Origin: Granulosicoccaceae bacterium
GTDB lineage: Bacteria; Pseudomonadota; Gammaproteobacteria; Granulosicoccales; Granulosicoccaceae
Direction of reading: 5' to 3'
NCBI GenBank assembly: GCA_023301405.1
Contig: JALZUX010000509.1
Location: 1 to 8,200 of the forward strand
DNA: 8,200 bases
The position numbers and the translations under genes are program-made. A model generated the notes under the pieces. That model was not told the DNA's origin and did not search any database. It worked only from the letters and a program-made list of their open reading frames with translations. Below, piece after piece: positions 6,028-8,200 of this stretch. How positions within the stretch are numbered: position 1 is the first letter of the stretch; every line of letters begins with the position of its first letter.

Positions 6028-7684
6028 TTTTTTCTCCTGTTTCTACCCAGTCTTTAACAACACGAGCTACTCGCTTTGGATCGTCCCGCGCCATAGTACG
6101 GGCCATTAGTAGTATGTCGCCGTGCGCTTCCTTAACCCCGTTACCGCCTTTGTCCGAAGCGTCTTTTGCATCCGGGTCAGCATCACCGTCTTCACCATCG
6201 CCGGCACCAGAACGACCATCCGGTTTTACTTTTTCACGACGCAAAGCGACTAGTGCCGGTCGAATAATAAATAATGCGACCACTAATATGATTAGCGCTG
6301 CAACCCCTTGGCGGGCCAGAGTCCAGATCATCGGCTTCTCCCAAAGGGTAGCCTCAGCGGGTGGTTCAATTACGGCAGGAGGTAGAAATGATTTATTAAA
6401 AACAATCACTGAATCACCACGCTCCTCATCAAACCCAATCGCTTCGCGTACTAGCGCCGTAAAAAGCTCAATGTCTGCCTCATCGGGGACAGCTGCCGCA
6501 GGCTCAGCCCCGTCAACAGGCTCTGCGTCAGGCGCACCAGTACTGGTATCCAGTACTACCGCGGCGGACAAACGCAACACTCTTCCCGGTGCGTTTCTAA
6601 TGTGCGAGATCTTTTTATCAAGCTCGTAGTTCTTAGTCAGGTTTCGCGTAATGTCGTTAGCCGGGTTGGGTTCTTCGCCATCCTCACCGTCAGCTCCTGC
6701 CGCTGGCTCGGGCGGTTGATTAGTGACCGCACCCGGAATACCAGTAGCGTCTCCAGCTCCCGCTGTACGACGGCGCTGATCCTGCTCACTACGAACTTGC
6801 GCCGAGTCAGGTTCAAATGTTTCTTGTGTTTCCTCTTCATAGGTAAAATCAACGTCAGCGGCAACACTGACTCGCAACCGATCAGGCCCTACCAGCGGTA
6901 TTAATAGCTCTTTAATTCGTTGAACGTAGTGTTCTTCAAGTTTTCGGGAGTAAACAAACTGCCTGTCTGAAACTTCTGACAAGTCGTCATCAACACCACC
7001 GGAAAGCAGTGCACCCCATTCATCAACAATCGTTACGCGACTGGTTTCAAGGTAAGGCACACTAGAACTCACCAGGCTTTTTATCGCTCTGACCTGCTCT
7101 CGTTCAAGTGCACGACCAGCCATCATTTTCACCGTCACTGAAGCGCTTGCGTTACCTTGCTTCCTGACAAACGTGCTTCGCTTCGGCAACGCCAGGTGAA
7201 TTCTTGCCGAGTCAATATTACGCAGATTGGCCACTGTGCGTGAAAGCTCGGACTCTAACGTGTGCTGATACCGGGCTAACTCAATAAACTGACTGGTGCC
7301 CAATGGCTGATTTTGACTGAAAATATCAGGCGTACTGGTACCACTAGACAGCAGCCCGATGCCAGCCAGTTCAATTTGCAACTCTCGCGCTTTACCACTT
7401 GGCACCAACACTAAGCCACTTTTTGAATCAACCTTATACGGCAAATTTCGTGAATTAAGATAGTCGGTTACCCGTGCAGTATCTGGTTGACTCAGGCCTG
7501 GGAACACAGGCACGTAATCCTTCATTGCCCAGAGAAGTAAACCTGACCCAAACACCATTGAACCAATAATAGCTAAGATAGCTACAATAATTCTTGGCTG
7601 CAGAATCCCCTGTAGATTACTCTGCCAAGTATTATTGTTGGCAGAAAATTGATCTTGATTAACCGCCACATTATCTGGATTCAT
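6020..7684 (-). CDS. fliF: FliF, flagellar MS-ring protein
   Basis: A 554-residue inner-membrane protein that forms the MS-ring, the platform for the rotor and the export gate. The order is typical: a cytoplasmic N-terminus, a first membrane helix at about 33-54, periplasmic ring-building domains (VPVFPGLSQPD near 58-68; SARIHLALPKRSTF near 159-172; GIPGAVTNQPP at 315-325; NYELDKKISH at 352-361), a second membrane helix at about 458-476, and a cytoplasmic tail. The tail ends in the FliG-binding helix ARDDPKRVARVVKDWV (532-547). Two acidic insertions are notable, GADGEDGEEPN near 330 and an Asp/Glu-rich stretch near 495-511. The start is an ATG with an in-frame TAA six bases upstream and a GGGAG site 11 bases before it (7696-7700), so it is well fixed. 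The last 8 bases overlap fliG. Confidence 0.97.
   Translation of the reverse strand: MNPDNVAVNQDQFSANNNTWQSNLQGILQPRIIVAILAIIGSMVFGSGLLLWAMKDYVPVFPGLSQPDTARVTDYLNSRNLPYKVDSKSGLVLVPSGKARELQIELAGIGLLSSGTSTPDIFSQNQPLGTSQFIELARYQHTLESELSRTVANLRNIDSARIHLALPKRSTFVRKQGNASASVTVKMMAGRALEREQVRAIKSLVSSSVPYLETSRVTIVDEWGALLSGGVDDDLSEVSDRQFVYSRKLEEHYVQRIKELLIPLVGPDRLRVSVAADVDFTYEEETQETFEPDSAQVRSEQDQRRRTAGAGDATGIPGAVTNQPPEPAAGADGEDGEEPNPANDITRNLTKNYELDKKISHIRNAPGRVLRLSAAVVLDTSTGAPDAEPVDGAEPAAAVPDEADIELFTALVREAIGFDEERGDSVIVFNKSFLPPAVIEPPAEATLWEKPMIWTLARQGVAALIILVVALFIIRPALVALRREKVKPDGRSGAGDGEDGDADPDAKDASDKGGNGVKEAHGDILLMARTMARDDPKRVARVVKDWVETGEKSA
6034..6038 (-). promoter_or_regulatory. Ribosome binding site for fliG within the fliF coding end
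   Basis: The minus strand reads AGGAG-AAAAAA-GTG, a strong Shine-Dalgarno six bases before the GTG at 6027. It lies within the last codons of fliF (ETGEKSA, stop at 6020). It fixes the non-ATG start of fliG and implies coupled translation of the MS-ring protein and the rotor protein. Confidence 0.8.
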
Positions 7685-7797
7685 AAATTACTCGACTCCC
7701 ATAAGGCTGCTTCGCCACCACGGTTTGGAACACTGGTATCGTCAAACTCATTTTGTCTGGCCACGACATTCGCAGAATTTTCAGTTCGCGTTACCAT
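7681..7797 (-). CDS. Possible small protein (38 aa) between fliE and fliF
   Basis: The whole fliE-fliF gap is open in one frame, from ATG at 7797 to TGA at 7681. The predicted peptide begins MVTRTENSANVVARQNEFDD and ends GGEAALWESSNL; it is hydrophilic, with no membrane segment or signal peptide. Its ATG overlaps the fliE stop as TAATG, and its TGA overlaps the fliF start as ATGA, a geometry typical of translational coupling at both ends. There is no good Shine-Dalgarno of its own. I do not recognise the family. It may be a real coupled small ORF, a device passing ribosomes from fliE to fliF, or a chance open frame: 38 codons without a stop is not rare. Confidence is low because only the geometry supports it. 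Confidence 0.35.
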   Translation of the reverse strand: MVTRTENSANVVARQNEFDDTSVPNRGGEAALWESSNL

Positions 7798-8123
7798 TAC
7801 AGAGGCATGCTCATTATTTGTTGATAGGCCGCGACAAACTTATTTCGCACTTGACTAAGCGCTTCAAAAGAAATGCGCGCCTTTTGAATTTCAACCATCA
7901 CCTGAGGTAGGTTAACCGCAGGATCTCCCTGTTCGAATTTAGCCGCTAAACTTCCTGCGGTTACCTGCCGATAGCTAACATTGTCTAGTGCTTGCTTCAG
8001 TACAGGTGCAAACGGCTGAGATGGCTGAGCAGCTTGCAACGTAGTGCTGCCAACACCTGCGTCATTTGCCATCGCTGTCAATCGCGATAACAGCGCATCC
8101 CTATTTGCATCGATAGTATTCAT
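7797..8123 (-). CDS. fliE: FliE, flagellar hook-basal body protein (MS-ring/rod junction)
   Basis: A 108-residue protein that joins the MS-ring to the proximal rod and is needed early for export through the basal body. The C-terminal half has the family pattern: a QVTAGSLAAKFEQG stretch, then LPQVMVEIQKARISFEAL, then VRNKFVAAYQQIMSMPL at the end. The frame stays open upstream to a TTG at 8183, but that start would lie upstream of the sigma-54 promoter at 8161-8175 and would give 128 residues. The ATG at 8123 (MNTIDANRD) gives the usual FliE length of about 105-110. No strong Shine-Dalgarno is seen before it. It is the first gene of the operon. Its stop TAA overlaps the ATG of a small ORF (TAATG). 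Confidence 0.93.
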   Translation of the reverse strand: MNTIDANRDALLSRLTAMANDAGVGSTTLQAAQPSQPFAPVLKQALDNVSYRQVTAGSLAAKFEQGDPAVNLPQVMVEIQKARISFEALSQVRNKFVAAYQQIMSMPL

Positions 8124-8160
8124 TTGAGTCAGCCAACGATCTAAAAGAAGATCAGTCGAG

Positions 8161-8175
8161 GCAATTCCTATGCCC
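8161..8175 (-). promoter_or_regulatory. Sigma-54 (RpoN) -24/-12 promoter of the fliE operon
   Basis: The minus strand reads GGGCAT-AGGAA-TTGC, against the RpoN consensus TGGCAC-N5-TTGC. The invariant GG and GC are present with the obligatory 10-base spacing, and the -12 half is a perfect match. The predicted transcript start is about 12 bases downstream, near 8149, leaving an untranslated leader of about 26 bases before the fliE ATG at 8123. RpoN-dependent transcription of fliE with a FleQ/FlrA/FlrC-type activator is established for polar flagella of Pseudomonas and Vibrio. Any activator site would lie beyond the window edge at 8200. The match is seen directly; use by RpoN is inferred. Confidence 0.82.
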
Positions 8176-8200
8176 CTACTCAAACAACTTTATTAAATTG

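Noticed and set aside
6114..6629. A 171-codon plus-strand open frame.
   Set aside because: It is antisense to fliF, over its acidic linkers and second membrane helix; no recognisable domain, and fliF is certain.
8124..8183. Extending fliE to the TTG at 8183 (128 residues).
   Set aside because: That start lies upstream of the sigma-54 promoter at 8161-8175, and the resulting length exceeds the family's usual 105-110.
8163..8192. A sigma-28 (FliA) promoter: TAAAGTTG on the minus strand at 8185-8192 resembles the -35 element.
   Set aside because: The -10 position, 11 bases on, reads GCATAGGA and matches only half of GCCGATAA; the sigma-54 match in the same place is far better.

Overview
The window carries one flagellar operon on the minus strand, read from high to low coordinates: fliE, a possible 38-residue small ORF, fliF, fliG, fliH, fliI, fliJ and fliK. 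Gene order, the sigma-54 type promoter in front of fliE and moderate GC (roughly 50% in the genes) suggest a gammaproteobacterium with a polar-type flagellar regulon, like the RpoN-controlled fliE operons of Pseudomonas and Vibrio. The species cannot be named from this sequence. The acidic linkers of FliF would suit a marine or mildly halophilic host, but that is only a hint.

Layout. Positions 8161-8175 hold a -24/-12 promoter. fliE (7797-8123) follows about 26 bases after the predicted transcript start. The 112-base gap between fliE and fliF is completely open in one frame, and that ORF overlaps fliE's stop (TAATG) and fliF's start (ATGA). fliF overlaps fliG by 8 bases, fliH is 57 bases beyond fliG, and fliI follows fliH after 10 bases. 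fliI-fliJ and fliJ-fliK are each separated by 54 bases, the first of these gaps holding two inverted repeats. After fliK comes a weak terminator-like hairpin, then about 800 bases (1-800) in which I support no gene.

Together the genes build the base of the flagellum. FliF forms the MS-ring, FliE joins it to the rod, and FliG is the rotor ring that takes up torque and sets rotation direction. FliH, FliI and FliJ are the export ATPase complex. FliK measures hook length and switches export specificity. The genes that often follow fliK in gammaproteobacteria (fliL, fliM, fliN, fliO, fliP, fliQ, fliR, flhB) do not appear before the window ends.

No new system stands out. The observations most worth checking are the tightly coupled small ORF between fliE and fliF, a structured element at 274-363 in the non-coding region, and the replacement of a torque-related FliG residue.
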